A stretch of 64,000 bases of DNA from Epinephelus fuscoguttatus. Its lineage: Eukaryota; Chordata; Actinopteri; Perciformes; Serranidae. The stretch lies in contig NC_064761.1 in assembly GCF_011397635.1 (NCBI RefSeq), positions 41,566,143-41,630,142 on the forward strand. Reading direction: 5' to 3'. Both the position numbers and the translations under genes were made by a program. The notes under the pieces are model-generated. The model had not been told where the DNA came from, searched no databases, and saw only the letters and a list, made by a program, of their open reading frames with translations. Shown here piece after piece: positions 47,650-58,111 of this stretch. Within the stretch, counting starts at the first letter, position 1. Each line of letters starts with the position of its first letter.

Positions 47650-50600
47650 AAACTGTGTGTCTGTTTGGGTGCGCAGACAGGGAGCTTCTGTGTCGCTCAG
47701 TGTGGTCAGAGAGGTCAGGCGTCACGAGCGCTGACAGGGCCATCAGCCGCTGTCGTCAGGGGGAGGAGATGATGAGCTGCAGCAGCTACACTCCTGACCA
47801 CGTCCACGTGGGAGAAAGCATCACTGTGAGTTCACACTGATTTCTCCTTTTCACTAAAAAACACTTCAAAGTGAGGTCTTATGTTTAAACCTGTCACTCT
47901 GTGTTTACAGGTGAACAGAGGGCGGATGGAGTGTGTTGCCTATAACGCTCCAGGGGGCACAGGTGTGTATGCTGTGGCACGTTGCTGTGTGATAAGTGGT
48001 CTGCAGTGCCAGGTCCATGCTAGTCCTGAGCCCGGACGAGATGCTGAGTGTGTCAGCTCACAGCACCACCTGACCGGTAAGTAACAACTATAAGACTACT
48101 TTGCTTTCCTGCAGAGAGGTAGATAAGAGGATCGATACCACTTTCATGTCTGTCCATTAAATGTAAACCAGCAGACGTTTAGGGACTGTAAGAAAATTAC
48201 TGGGGTGGAGAGAGGGGGCAGAACTTTAAGTTTATGTTATGTCCCTCCCCAGGGCACAGTTGTAGAGGGTCATGGGAGGATGCCAATGAAGCAATATTAC
48301 ATCAATTGGCCAAAGGGGGGCGCTATAGCAACTGATTGAAATTGCAAACTTTGAATGGGCATATCTCATGCCCCGTATGTGGTAGAGACATGAAACTTTG
48401 CACAGAGATGCCTCTCCTCATGAGGAACACATTTGCCTCAAGAACCCATAACTTCCGCTTATATAGATTTTCCGCCATTTTGAATTTTTTGAAAAACACT
48501 TCAAATGGATCTCTTCCTAGGAAGTTTGAGCGATCTGCATGAAACTGGGTGAACATAATCTAGGGAGCAATATCTAAAGTTCCCTCTTGGCAAAAGTTGG
48601 AAAACTTCCTAAAACTGTGAAGCATGACAGGAGGGGTGGGAGAGAGAGAGCAAGGAAGACATGCAGCAAAGAACGAAGGCCGGATTCCAACCCCCACCGC
48701 TGCAACAAGGCCTAGCCGCACCTTTCCCATGTGAACTACCAGTGCTCCCCACTTTTAAATCAGTACAACATATAAACACTTTAACTATCTGCCTTTCAAC
48801 ATGCTACATCAACTACTAATGTAGTTTTAGCCCACTAACTATCCCACTATTGGCAATGGTACTACTGTACTTTCAATAAAGCAATTGTACTATCAAATTC
48901 ACAAACACTCTGTCTGAATACATTGCTCTTCTTAATGGGTTCAGTTGACTATTTAATCTGCAATGTCCTATGACCTGTATCCCAAACACACACCATGTGA
49001 AACTGTACGTGGGCCACTGTGCACTCAATGGGTATGGACTAGTTAATTAATATGTACAGCAGGTAGTTACATTGAATGAAGAATCCAAAAACGGCAAATT
49101 CTTAATGAACTAAAGTCATCATGTTTAACAACAGCAAAACTGTATCCAAACGTGTTTATAAACTCTCACATGACTCTTCTCGTATAATCCAAGTCTCATT
49201 TATCCAGGCGTATGCTCAGTGAGAACGGCTCATTTATACACCTTTAAAGTACGAAAACAGATACGTCTGTTTAAAACAAAAATGTCACCACCTTCGTAAT
49301 TCCATGTGTCCTTTATGATGGCATAGATACAGCCAATAGATGGCACTAGAGAGCACAGTCAAAAGTTTCACACAACGGCGAAGGAGGTCGTAATAATGTA
49401 CCTTTAAACGGAGGCATTGCTGTAGGCGGCGAAGGTCTGTGTGGCGATTACAAATACAGATGAAATGAATGAGTACAGACAGAAGGCTCCGTCCATCTCC
49501 GTATCTAACGTTGAGCAGAAATGACCCTCAATCGATGCTCTCTTCAAAGCCAGACTTAACTTAAACGAACAATAATTTTCCCTCCCTGAACACAGAAGCT
49601 GCCGTGACCAGTTTGTTTGTGTTATGATGTGACTTTAGGCAACAGTAGATCTGGAGCTCCCGTGTTCGGCTGTGCACATGCTGTGTTTTTGGTGCCCTTA
49701 AATCCATTGTTTTAAATGTGTATGCAGAACAGGCTTGCTCGAATGCCGTTGCGATGTGTTCCTGAGCACCTATTTTTGATGCATGTCATGTGATGGGAAA
49801 CAGCCAATCACAGCCCACAGATATCTTTCTGCACTCAGGATTTCTGGTAAGCAGGCTACGATACTGTGCTCGCTGTGGTTGCTCAGACATAACCTGTGTC
49901 TGCGCTCTTGAACGCTGGCTCAGAGTAGCCACAAGAGTTGCACACAGCACCCGACCTTGCGTTCTCCAGGCGGTTAAAGACACAGCATGTGTGCCGCGCC
50001 TACAGCTGCTGTTTTTGTCAATGAAGTCCGTCTTTGAAGAGAGCGTGAATAAGTTTTACTATCAGTTCCCTGTTGGAAAGGGCCATCTGTTTGGGAAGTA
50101 CTGAGCACACGACTGGAGAAATGAAACCTGGATTATTCTGCACGAGTTGCGTGAGAGTTTGTAAACGGATGTTTTGATTTAGTTTTGCTGCTGTTAAACA
50201 TGGACCCCAATGAGTTCAATTCATCAAGAATTTTTCTTCAGTTGTGGATTCTTAAGTTCACCTGAGGCATGCAAGAAAAACTAGGTTTTCTCTACAAATC
50301 CAACATAACACAGGATGAATAACTGATATACAAACAGTCATTTAGGAGGTGAAGTGTTCCTTTAACCCTTTGAACCCTGACAGCACATTGGCTGGATTTC
50401 TTTTAAAAGCACAGGACGAAGGCAGTGAGCAACCAAAGAAGAAATGACCCCAGAAATGATTAAATTATTAATTGCAAGAAATTATTAAAATGAGAAAATT
50501 AGCCAAAGGGAAAATTAAAATAAAATAAAAAAATAAATGAAAGAAGGTATAAATAATAAAACATGAATATGACAATATGGGAACCCTCTTTGGAAAACAG

Positions 50601-52333
50601 AGAAACATTTTTTTTCCTTTAATTGGTCATTTTATTGCGTTTAATTTATTATTGTTAGTGTTGTTGGTATTTTGTTATTTCTAAAATGTCTGACATGTAA
50701 GGGAAGTCTTTATTTTGTTGCTGGACAATAATATCTGTGCTTACAATATTCTTCTGAACGAGAACACAGTTGCTCCCCTGCTCTTATAAGGGATTTAAAA
50801 ATTAAAGTTAAAGATATTGCTGGGAAAAACAAGACAGAAAAACAAGAGAATTAATTGAAAAAGAGTGCTTAAAAATTACAATAATTCTATACCATAATTC
50901 TAAATCTCATAATAATAACAAATAGTTTTTCCCTAGCTTTTTCTTTTTTCCTCATTTTTTAAAAATAATTTTCTAAATTTAATTTAATTTTTTTTGCTAT
51001 TTGTGTGACAACTCTTACCAAGTTTCTCACTGCCAAGATATTTTTTTGGGGTGTTTTTGCCTGTAATTGACAGGACAGCTAAGTGTGAGGGGGGGGGGAG
51101 AGAGGGAATGACATGGCGCCTGCTCTATCCACTAAGCCACCGACGCCCCGCCATGTTTTTTTAAAAAAGAAATCGCACCAGTCAGCTCAGAGTTTAAAGG
51201 TTTAAATACTTGCAAACGGTGTCTGAAAGCAGCAGAAGAAGTGACGTTGCTCCAGGTTTTAAAGGGTTATAGAGAGACATGAGATTGGCATCAATCCTCT
51301 CATCTAATTCTCAGCAACAAAGTACATAAATAATTTCTGAAAACGTCACTCTGCTCCTTTCTAAGTGATATCTGCTGATGAGCTGGAGTCAGTCCAACTG
51401 TAGTGTACACAAACAACCTTTCAAGCGAGCGTGAGCTTTTGATGTGGCTGCATTTAGAACACCTTGGTCAATTATGCCAGTTACCATGGCAATCACCCTG
51501 AAAGGAAAATGTACTCCCTGCCAACATAAATACCAGCTTTGTGTGCAGTATAAATCGCGGGGTTGTCAACCGTCATAACACCTGAATGGTCTCTTAATTT
51601 ACATTATTACATTATAAACCTCATTCACTGCCTTCATGATGACTCCAGTGTGGTCAGCGTGAGCTCGTCTGAGAGTCATTGATGGACAAAACCTGAAGAC
51701 AGCGGAGTACAAGCACTGCACACACAGATGCTATTTTGATACTTCACGTGTACTCTGCTTCTATATTGTGAAGGGCTCATTGGATGAGACCATATCGACC
51801 CATCCATGAGCCCCTCACATGATGGAATAATACGTTTGAAAGTTTTGGCCTGTTTGAGCTCATGTAAACACACAGCTCGTGTCTCTCTAGGCTGCACATC
51901 TTGGTCCACTGCCGAGATCTCGTCCGACTCTCGTCCACATCACGGTGATCGGAAGCGTTGTGCTGTGAAAGACAGGGTGACATCACACGCCGTGTGCTGC
52001 CACGCTCCATCCTTAGAGTGCCGCCTGTTGGAAAACATATCAGGTGTTAAACCTCAGGTGAATATGTGAAACAAATGTCTGTGATGATCACGTCCCAAAC
52101 TTCCCCTCAGGCCCTCACCTGTTGCTGCCGTTGTGTTGCAGGTGGAGGTGTCCTGTCCCTCCGGCTGGACTCTGACAGACTGTAGCGCCGTCTCTCAGGG
52201 CTCGGCTATCTTTGGGCCAGTTGCTAAGGGCAACAGTTGCCGTGTCCACAGTGCCACAGGAGCCGAGGGGGCAGCTGGCATCGCTGTTTGCTGTCGTGTC
52301 AGACCACCAGAGCAGCCCGCCACAGCTCACTGA
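43270..52333 (+). CDS. pcsk9: Proprotein convertase subtilisin/kexin type 9, complete
   Basis: Secreted, self-cleaved proteinase-K-like protein that binds the LDL receptor and sends it for degradation. Twelve coding exons: 43270-43443, 43815-44006, 45309-45441, 45560-45693, 45788-45929, 46243-46439, 47093-47276, 47411-47581, 47677-47825, 47911-48076, 51891-52057, 52142-52333. All are GT-AG with consistent phase, giving 666 residues (human 692). Signal peptide 1-22 (ends ASA|QDY), acidic prodomain start, self-cleavage site FAQ|S at 141/142. Catalytic Asp178 (YLMDGS), His218 ([10 protein letters not shown]), oxyanion Asn309 ([11 protein letters not shown]) and Ser378 (SGTSQAAA) keep the human spacing of 40, 91 and 69. 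LDLR-contact equivalents Arg186, Asp366 and Phe371 are kept, as is the furin site RVHR. The C-terminal Cys-rich domain has CCVI, CCHA and CCRV. The human glycosylation motif NCS in this domain reads QCQ here. No breaks. Confidence 0.98.
44606..44886. mobile_element. Short inverted-repeat element (GATCAGTGGTTCCC ends)
   Basis: Starts GATCAGTGGTTCCCACC and ends GGTAACCACTGATC. The internal GACCCACGACCCACCAG phrase matches a common fish repeat. 281 bases, non-coding. Confidence 0.6.
44940..45130 (-). mobile_element. LINE reverse transcriptase fragment
   Basis: The minus strand encodes [20 protein letters not shown], a core reverse-transcriptase motif of L2/CR1/Rex-type fish LINEs. A short dead fragment in pcsk9 intron 2. 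Confidence 0.75.
45472..45511. repeat. (CA)n in pcsk9 intron 3
   Basis: About 20 units within a 118-base intron, on its 5' side. Confidence 0.95.
46461..47072. mobile_element. TTAA-flanked element, copy P2, filling pcsk9 intron 6
   Basis: Starts AGGGACAGTTTACCCCGG after TTAA (46457-46460) and ends GGGTGAACTGCCCCT followed by TTAC. Same long-armed family as P1 and P3 (shared GAGATATCGGCTGTAGAGAT and ATCATGACCCAGTTACTCAA). It is 612 of the 653 bases of the intron. Confidence 0.8.
47281..47324. repeat. (CA)n at the pcsk9 intron 7 donor
   Basis: About 22 units starting four bases after the exon 7 boundary (GGTGCGCACACA). Confidence 0.95.
47608..47646. repeat. (CA)n in pcsk9 intron 8
   Basis: About 19 units in a 95-base intron. 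Confidence 0.95.
48295..48620. repeat. Unclassified fish repeat in pcsk9 intron 10
   Basis: Contains GGGGGGCGCTATAGCAACTG and GAAACTTTGCACAGAGATGC, phrases of a widespread unclassified fish repeat. No coding. Confidence 0.4.
49070..50361. mobile_element. AGGAACACTTCACC element, copy A, pcsk9 intron 10
   Basis: The right end GAGGTGAAGTGTTCCT is followed by TTAA (50362-50365). The left arm from about 49070 (GAATCCAAAAACGGC, GTTTAACAACAGCAAAAC, ACAAACTCTCAC-like) is the inverted counterpart of the right arm, so arms are long, but the left tip is missing. Related to copy B at 55160-57354. Confidence 0.6.
50366..51890. other. pcsk9 intron 10, distal part, nothing recognised
   Basis: AT-rich with A-runs, and a poly-G patch at 51090-51099. 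No exon or known element was recognised. Confidence 0.45.
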
Positions 52334-52709
52334 TCCACTCACACCACCTCGATGTCAAACACCTTGAAAACAGCTTTGGTTTTTCTCTACCGTCGTCATC
52401 TTGTCTTTTCTTCAGTGACTGTGAGCTCCTCTGTGATGCTGTCTGTGTTTCAGTTTTAGGATTAGGTCCAAATATGCTCCAGTGTGGTATTAATGTCTCA
52501 AATGTTGCCTCATCTCATGTCGTCTTGTTTGCTATTTTTAAACCATACAGTTTGTAAAATGTAACCAGATATTTTTGTATCTTTTACTAAACAATTATGA
52601 TAAAAAGTGATTTCACAAACATCATCTGTGACTTTCCTTTTTTGGTTTGTTTTTACAAAATCACAGTTATATCTATCCAACATACTGTCCGCATGCTCTT
52701 AACAAACTG

Positions 52710-52715
52710 AATAAA
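52710..52715 (+). terminator. pcsk9: Poly-A signal of pcsk9
   Basis: AATAAA 377 bases after the stop, the first canonical signal downstream. Confidence 0.6.
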
Positions 52716-52749
52716 TTAAACTTTATAAGACAGCTTATTACAGTTTTTC

Positions 52750-54063
52750 AAAGGGACAGTTAACGTCCAAACCAAAAGTATTTGTTTTTCTTCTTACCTG
52801 TAGTGCTGTTTATCAACCTAGGTTAATTTGCTGCCAGTTGCTGAGTGGAGGTACTGACACTGACATCAATGTCTCTTTCCAGAAATCATGCCCTGGTTAC
52901 TCAAGATAATCCACAGACCTTGTTGTGAGATATTTCATGTAGGAACTACTTTCTGTCTCCTGAACTTCACCCTCCAACTGGATCACTTTGCAGAAAGAAG
53001 GGTGCGTCGTACTCATGGAGAAAAGGCTCATACTAGGGGCATAACTATAGACAGTGCAGGGGGTGGGGGGGCCATAGTAAGAGTGGGCCCTCCAATAGTG
53101 TGTTGGGTGGAGAATGGGACCTTATGATCACCAAATATGCATGTTTTCAAAAGAACTCTAATTATATTTAAAAAAGTGTCATTTGCTATATATGTCCTTT
53201 AAAAAGGTAAACCCATCTCCATCTGAAATAGTCAAAAGCATCTATAACAAAATGATATGGTTATAATACAATAAACTATTCAAATTGTTAAATTAATAAT
53301 TTCTCATTTTCTTTGGTATTTTTTTGTGATATACAGATATGCAATGATGACTGTTGAGTAATATATATGTTAATGTTATCCAAAGTCTCTGATCGTCTTG
53401 ATAGCCTGCACTATTGGGCTCATCATAACTACCATGCGCCACTGGCCCATACTCATGAGCACAAAATGTAGACATATAATTGTATCCTCCTCAGCTGAGC
53501 TGTAACGTCTGCTAGCTAACTGCTCACAAGGTCTGTGGATCTTCTTGAGTAACCGGGTCATGATTTCTAGAAAGAGACAATGATGTTGAGTTGTTCAAAT
53601 GTATATTTTTGGCACTTTGAACACCACAAGCTGAGTGACATCCATCCATCCATTTTTGTAACCGCTTATCCTGTTGGGGGTCGTGGGGGGGCTGGAGCCT
53701 ATCCCAGCTGACACTGGGTGAGAGGCAGGGTTCACCCTGGACTGACTGGCTGACACATAGAGACAGACAACCATTCACACTCACATTCACACCTACGGAC
53801 AACTTAGAGTCACCAATTAACCTGCATGTCTTTGGACTGTGGGAGGAAGCTGGAGAATGAACCAGGAACCATCTTGCTGTGAGGCGACAGTGCTAACCAC
53901 CACACCACTGTGCCACCCGAGTGCCATCTAGTTCCCATTAAACTGGAGAGAAGGCAGACATCTCTACGGCTGATATCTCCAACACTCTGCAACTCACCAA
54001 AACAATCTAGACTGACAAATAGCCCAACAGGTCAGAGGAAACACAGTGAGTGACCTGTCCCTT
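52750..54063. mobile_element. TTAA-type element, copy P3, with nested insertions
   Basis: Starts AAAGGGACAGTTAACG and ends GACCTGTCCCT followed by TTAA. Arms match P1 and P2 (AATCATGCCCTGGTTACTCA; TCTCTACGGCTGATATCTCC). Contains unrelated sequence at about 53035-53500 and a LINE-3'-like repeat at 53641-53925. Confidence 0.65.
53641..53925. mobile_element. LINE-3'-end-like repeat nested in P3
   Basis: Runs from the CATCCATCCATCC tail and GTAACCGCTTATCCTGTTGG to GCTAACCACCACACCACTGT. It is flanked by GAGTGACATC and GAGTGCCATC, a target duplication with one difference. Same family as 24186-25008. Confidence 0.7.
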
Positions 54064-55159
54064 TAAGACTCAGGGCAGTTATGTGACATGTGTACATTAC
54101 CTAAGTAGTTCCTAAGTGAAGGCAGATCACAGTTTCAAACTAACAGGCATCCAAATAATCAGCCTTTTTTTAATAGCAGACATAACTACAGCTCTCTGAG
54201 TCATGCACAACACCAGGACCCTGAAACTGAAGCAGCTAAATGGAGTTCAGCCTTCATTAGTGTCATTATCTACATCAGTGTTTTTCCCCTGTGACGTGTC
54301 AATGTGTGATAAAGCACAGTGAAGAGTTGACACACAGAAGGACAGGCAGCAGCTGAAACACCCATCAGAGCACACACAACTCACCACAGATGTTGTCATG
54401 ATGGGCAGAGGAGAGTGTTTCCAGCTCTGACTGCAGGTGAGGAGCCAGGCAGCAGCAGCAGCAGCAGCAGCGGTGGCGGCGCTGTGGGTAACCAGCCTGA
54501 TTAGCAGCTTGATTAATGAGCCAGTTATCTTCTGCTTACTTTGTTTTGCATTTCATCTGGAACAGTAGGTGCACACAGAACAAAACCACTTTGCTTTATG
54601 CTTGACTGAAACACATTTGTCTGACCTGAGCAGTGAACTGCTTTTATGTGACAGTGAACGGAGTGAAAAACACCATTTAAACCAAGCACACTCAGAGGAC
54701 TTAAATCCTGATTGTTACTGATTCAGACGGACTGATTCCTGCATGGAGAGCACCACACTGCCAGCTTAGGTGCACTGATGAGTGGACTGAGGTTTGATTG
54801 GCACAGGAAAATCTGACACCATTACTGCTCGAGTGTTGCAGCCCTTCATCAACATTTGTGTCATCAGTGTGAGGAGGACTCTCAGTAAAGAACATCAGCC
54901 ATGACATGAGGGTGAGGGTGAGGGTGATGTGTCAGTGCACATGATTTTTTAACCAATAGGCCTGCAGGAAAAGCACAGGCATTAAAAATAATATTCATAT
55001 GAGTGACTTTGAGGACCTTAAAACTGAAGCAGCTAAATGGAACTCAGCCATCAGTAATTCTGTTATTTCCACCTGTGCCCTTCCTGCTGTGACGAGTCAA
55101 AATGTCTTCAATGAAAAACATATTTATTGTCTGCAGGATCAAATCAGATGAGCTACTAC
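54064..55159. other. Intergenic stretch with a weak direct repeat
   Basis: AACTGAAGCAGCTAAATGGA occurs near 54224 and 55023, followed by related sequence for about 100 bases. A short CAG run lies near 54450-54470. No gene. Confidence 0.45.
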
Positions 55160-55183
55160 AGGAATATTTCACCCACCAAATGA

Positions 55184-55459
55184 ATGGTAAATGGACTGCA
55201 CTTGTATAACGCCTTTCTGGTCCTCTGCCACTCAAAGTGCTTTTACACTAAGTCACATTCACCCATTCAAACACTGGTGGCCGGGGCTACCACACATGGT
55301 GCCACCTGCTGCCAAGTAACCATTCACACGCTCTCACACACTGATTGATCAGCCATCAGGAGCAATTTGGGGTTCAGTATCTTGTCTAAGGATACTTTGA
55401 CATGTGGGCTGGAGGAGCTTGGGATCGAACCACTGATCTTCCAATTAGTGGACCATTTG
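55184..55459. mobile_element. SINE-like repeat nested in copy B
   Basis: Begins ATGGTAAATGGACTGCACTT and ends near GTGGACCATTTG. Internal CAAAGTGCTTTTACAC, TTGGGGTTCAGTATCTTG and GGGATCGAACCACTGATCTT are hallmarks of a very common fish short repeat. The flanking copy B sequence resumes at TATATCAATAAC. Confidence 0.7.
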
Positions 55460-56032
55460 TATATCAATAACATACCCCACGTTATGCTAAATTCATGCCT
55501 CCACAGTGAACAAAGAATCCAAAAACAGAGAGAATTCCCAATGAACTGAAGTCATGGGGGGCTGCAAAACTACACAAAAACGTCTGCTTACAAACTCTCT
55601 TACATGGCCTTATTTATCCAGTCATATGCCCAGTACTTCACCGACAGGCCTCTGTCTATGCTCTCTTCAGCTCCAGACTCCATTGATGAAAACGGTAATT
55701 TTTTCAGCTTTTTTCTACGGAGTCTGGCTTTGAACACAAAGCATGGATTAAGCTCAGTTCCCCGCTGGCAATGGCGGTCTCTTTGGGAAGTACTGAACAT
55801 ACAACTGGATAAATACGACTTGGATTATATCGCACAAGTTGTGCGAGAGTTTGTAAGCAGATGTTTTGATATAGTTTGCTATTCTTAAAGTCCTCTATGA
55901 CTTCTGCCTCCGTGATCTCCAGTGGTACTGCTCCATTTTGTGTGGTGTAAGCTCTCAGAAATTTTGCACAAATACAAAGGAAATGAACGCACAGTATGGA
56001 CAGAAGGCTCTGTCCGTATGGAGCTTTATCCC

Positions 56033-56898
56033 TATCTTTATTCAAGCGAGTGGTATATCAGTTTGAGAGCATTATTTATTGATTTCACGTTCAGATTTTG
56101 TGATATTGTCCCTCAAACCCTGCCCTCGCACTCAAATAGCCTCTGCTTGCACTTAGATCTGCTCAAACTGTGCGCTCAGATACCATGTTGCTCGCACAGA
56201 TTTCCTGCTCCAGCTTCAGCTCTTCTCCTCTCACTCAAGCTGCTTCTGTGCGCTCGTGGAATTTCTGCTCTCAGATTTCTTGGATTTTTTTTGTGTAACA
56301 GCCCTGTCAAAATCCCCCATCCAATAGAACACCAGGTTTATTGTTGACCAATGAAATGATCCCTGCCTCCGTGCAAGTGTGCTCGCTTTAGTTTTAGAGT
56401 GACCCGTCCGGGTGGGTTCTCTTTAACCGGGTTCATCCACTCCCACCCTCCAGGGCTTTATTAAATATTCTTCACTTGCTTTCTTTACGACTTTTGGGGA
56501 CTGTTAATTTACACTCGTGCGGCCATATTTTTTACTGTAAAAGCCACATAGAATATACATAATGATATAAACCTGCCGTTCTATTGGTCGGGGGATTTTG
56601 ACAGGGTTGTTACACAAAACAATCCAAGCACAAGGCAGAAATCTGAGAGCAGAAATTCCACGAACGCACAGAAGCAGCTTGAGCGTGAGGAGAAGAGCTG
56701 AAGGTGGAGCAGGAAATCTGTGCAAGCGACATTGTATCTGAGTGCGAGCACACAGTTTGAGCAGAAACAGAGTAGATCCAAGCGCAAGCAGAGGCTATTT
56801 GGGTGCGACGGCAGGGTTTGAGGGACAATATTTAAATCTGAACATGAAATCAGTAAATAATGCTCTCAAATTGATAAACCACTCTCTTGAATAAAGAC
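56033..56898. repeat. Large inverted repeat, arms about 300 bases
   Basis: Arm 1 at 56033-56332 and arm 2 at 56579-56898 are reverse complements (shared TTTGAGAGCATTATTTA, TGTCCCTCAAACC, AAGCTGCTTCTGTGCG and GGAATTTCTGCTCTCAGATT), with a spacer of about 245 bases. A foldback-type structure inside copy B. Confidence 0.8.
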
Positions 56899-57474
56899 AG
56901 AAAAAAAGCTTCATATGTCCGTCCCTGTAACTAATGTTGAGCGTAAATGACCCTTAATTGATGCTCTATTCAAAGCCAGACATCATTCATACAAACAATT
57001 TTCCCTCCCTGAACACAGAAGCTGCCTCGATCAGTTTGTTTGTGTTATTATGTGACTTTAGGCAACAGTAGATCTGCAGCTCCCGTGTTCAGCGCAAATA
57101 AGCTGTTGTTTTCCTCAATGAAGCTGACTTTGAAACAAGCATAGTTTAATTTTACTTTCAGTTCAGCTTCCCGTTGGAGAGGGCCGTCTGTTTGGGAAGT
57201 GCTGGGCATCCGACTGGATAAACGAGACTGCATGAGTTCTGGTTTTGGATTCTTCGCTCACTGTGGAGGCATACGTGAAAAACAACACAAATTCAGCCGA
57301 GCATGGTTTCAGTAACTAATATACAAATGCTTATTTAGGGGGTGAAGTGTTCCTTTAAGAAGATATCCTGCAGAAATCAACATTAAAAGGTAAAAGTGAA
57401 GGTGCACCAACACTTTGTCGGGCGACATGTTGACATACATAAAAACAATGTTTACAAAAGGTTGTGCATTCCAG

Positions 57475-57480
57475 TTTATT
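57475..57480 (-). terminator. usp24: Candidate poly-A signal of usp24
   Basis: TTTATT on the plus strand reads AATAAA on the minus strand. It lies 2.6 kb beyond the stop codon and just outside the transposon copy B, consistent with a long 3' UTR. Confidence 0.5.
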
Positions 57481-58078
57481 TTATATCAAATTTCCCCTTA
57501 ATCAAACTCTGATGTACAAATTAAAACTGAGTTTTAACATGCATTACAGAATCCTGCCATGGCAGAAGTGACTTTTCAAAATCGAATGACAGTAAAAACC
57601 CGTACAGATGCCAATCCCTACCCACGCACTTCCCCATCCCTCCCTGCATCCCAGGATTAAAACTAAAGATTGTTTCGAAGTTGTTGTTTGTTTAGAGTAG
57701 TTGTGGTGATGTAGCAGTGAGGCAAACCTAGGAGAGACTCTCGGGCTGAATGAGACTCATGTTGCCATGACCGTGTATCACTTGGCACAGACTGCATGCA
57801 GCTCCATCAGATAGCACGTAGCCAGCCACAGAGAGGGGGCATGTTTGTGACAGTGGGCGCTAATGACCAAATTACACAGCAAACAACACGGGGAGGGGGA
57901 GGGGGAGGGGGCTGTTTTTCCTTTTTTTTTTTTAATCTCTGTCACACAAAAGACAAACTTCACCACCACTTACTGCCACACATGCAAACGTGCCGCACAG
58001 CACGACGTGACATTCACATCTAGTGAGATAGAGAGAGAAATGGGCTGGGTGGAGTGAGGGGGGTGTGTGTGTGTGTGT

Positions 58079-58111
<33 letters not shown>

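Larger units (their letters stand above)
55160..57354. mobile_element. AGGAACACTTCACC element, copy B, with nested elements
   Basis: Left end AGGAATATTTCACCCACC, right end GGGGTGAAGTGTTCCT followed by TTAA (57355-57358). Shares arms with copy A. Contains a SINE-like insert at 55184-55459 and a large inverted repeat at 56033-56898. Confidence 0.65.
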
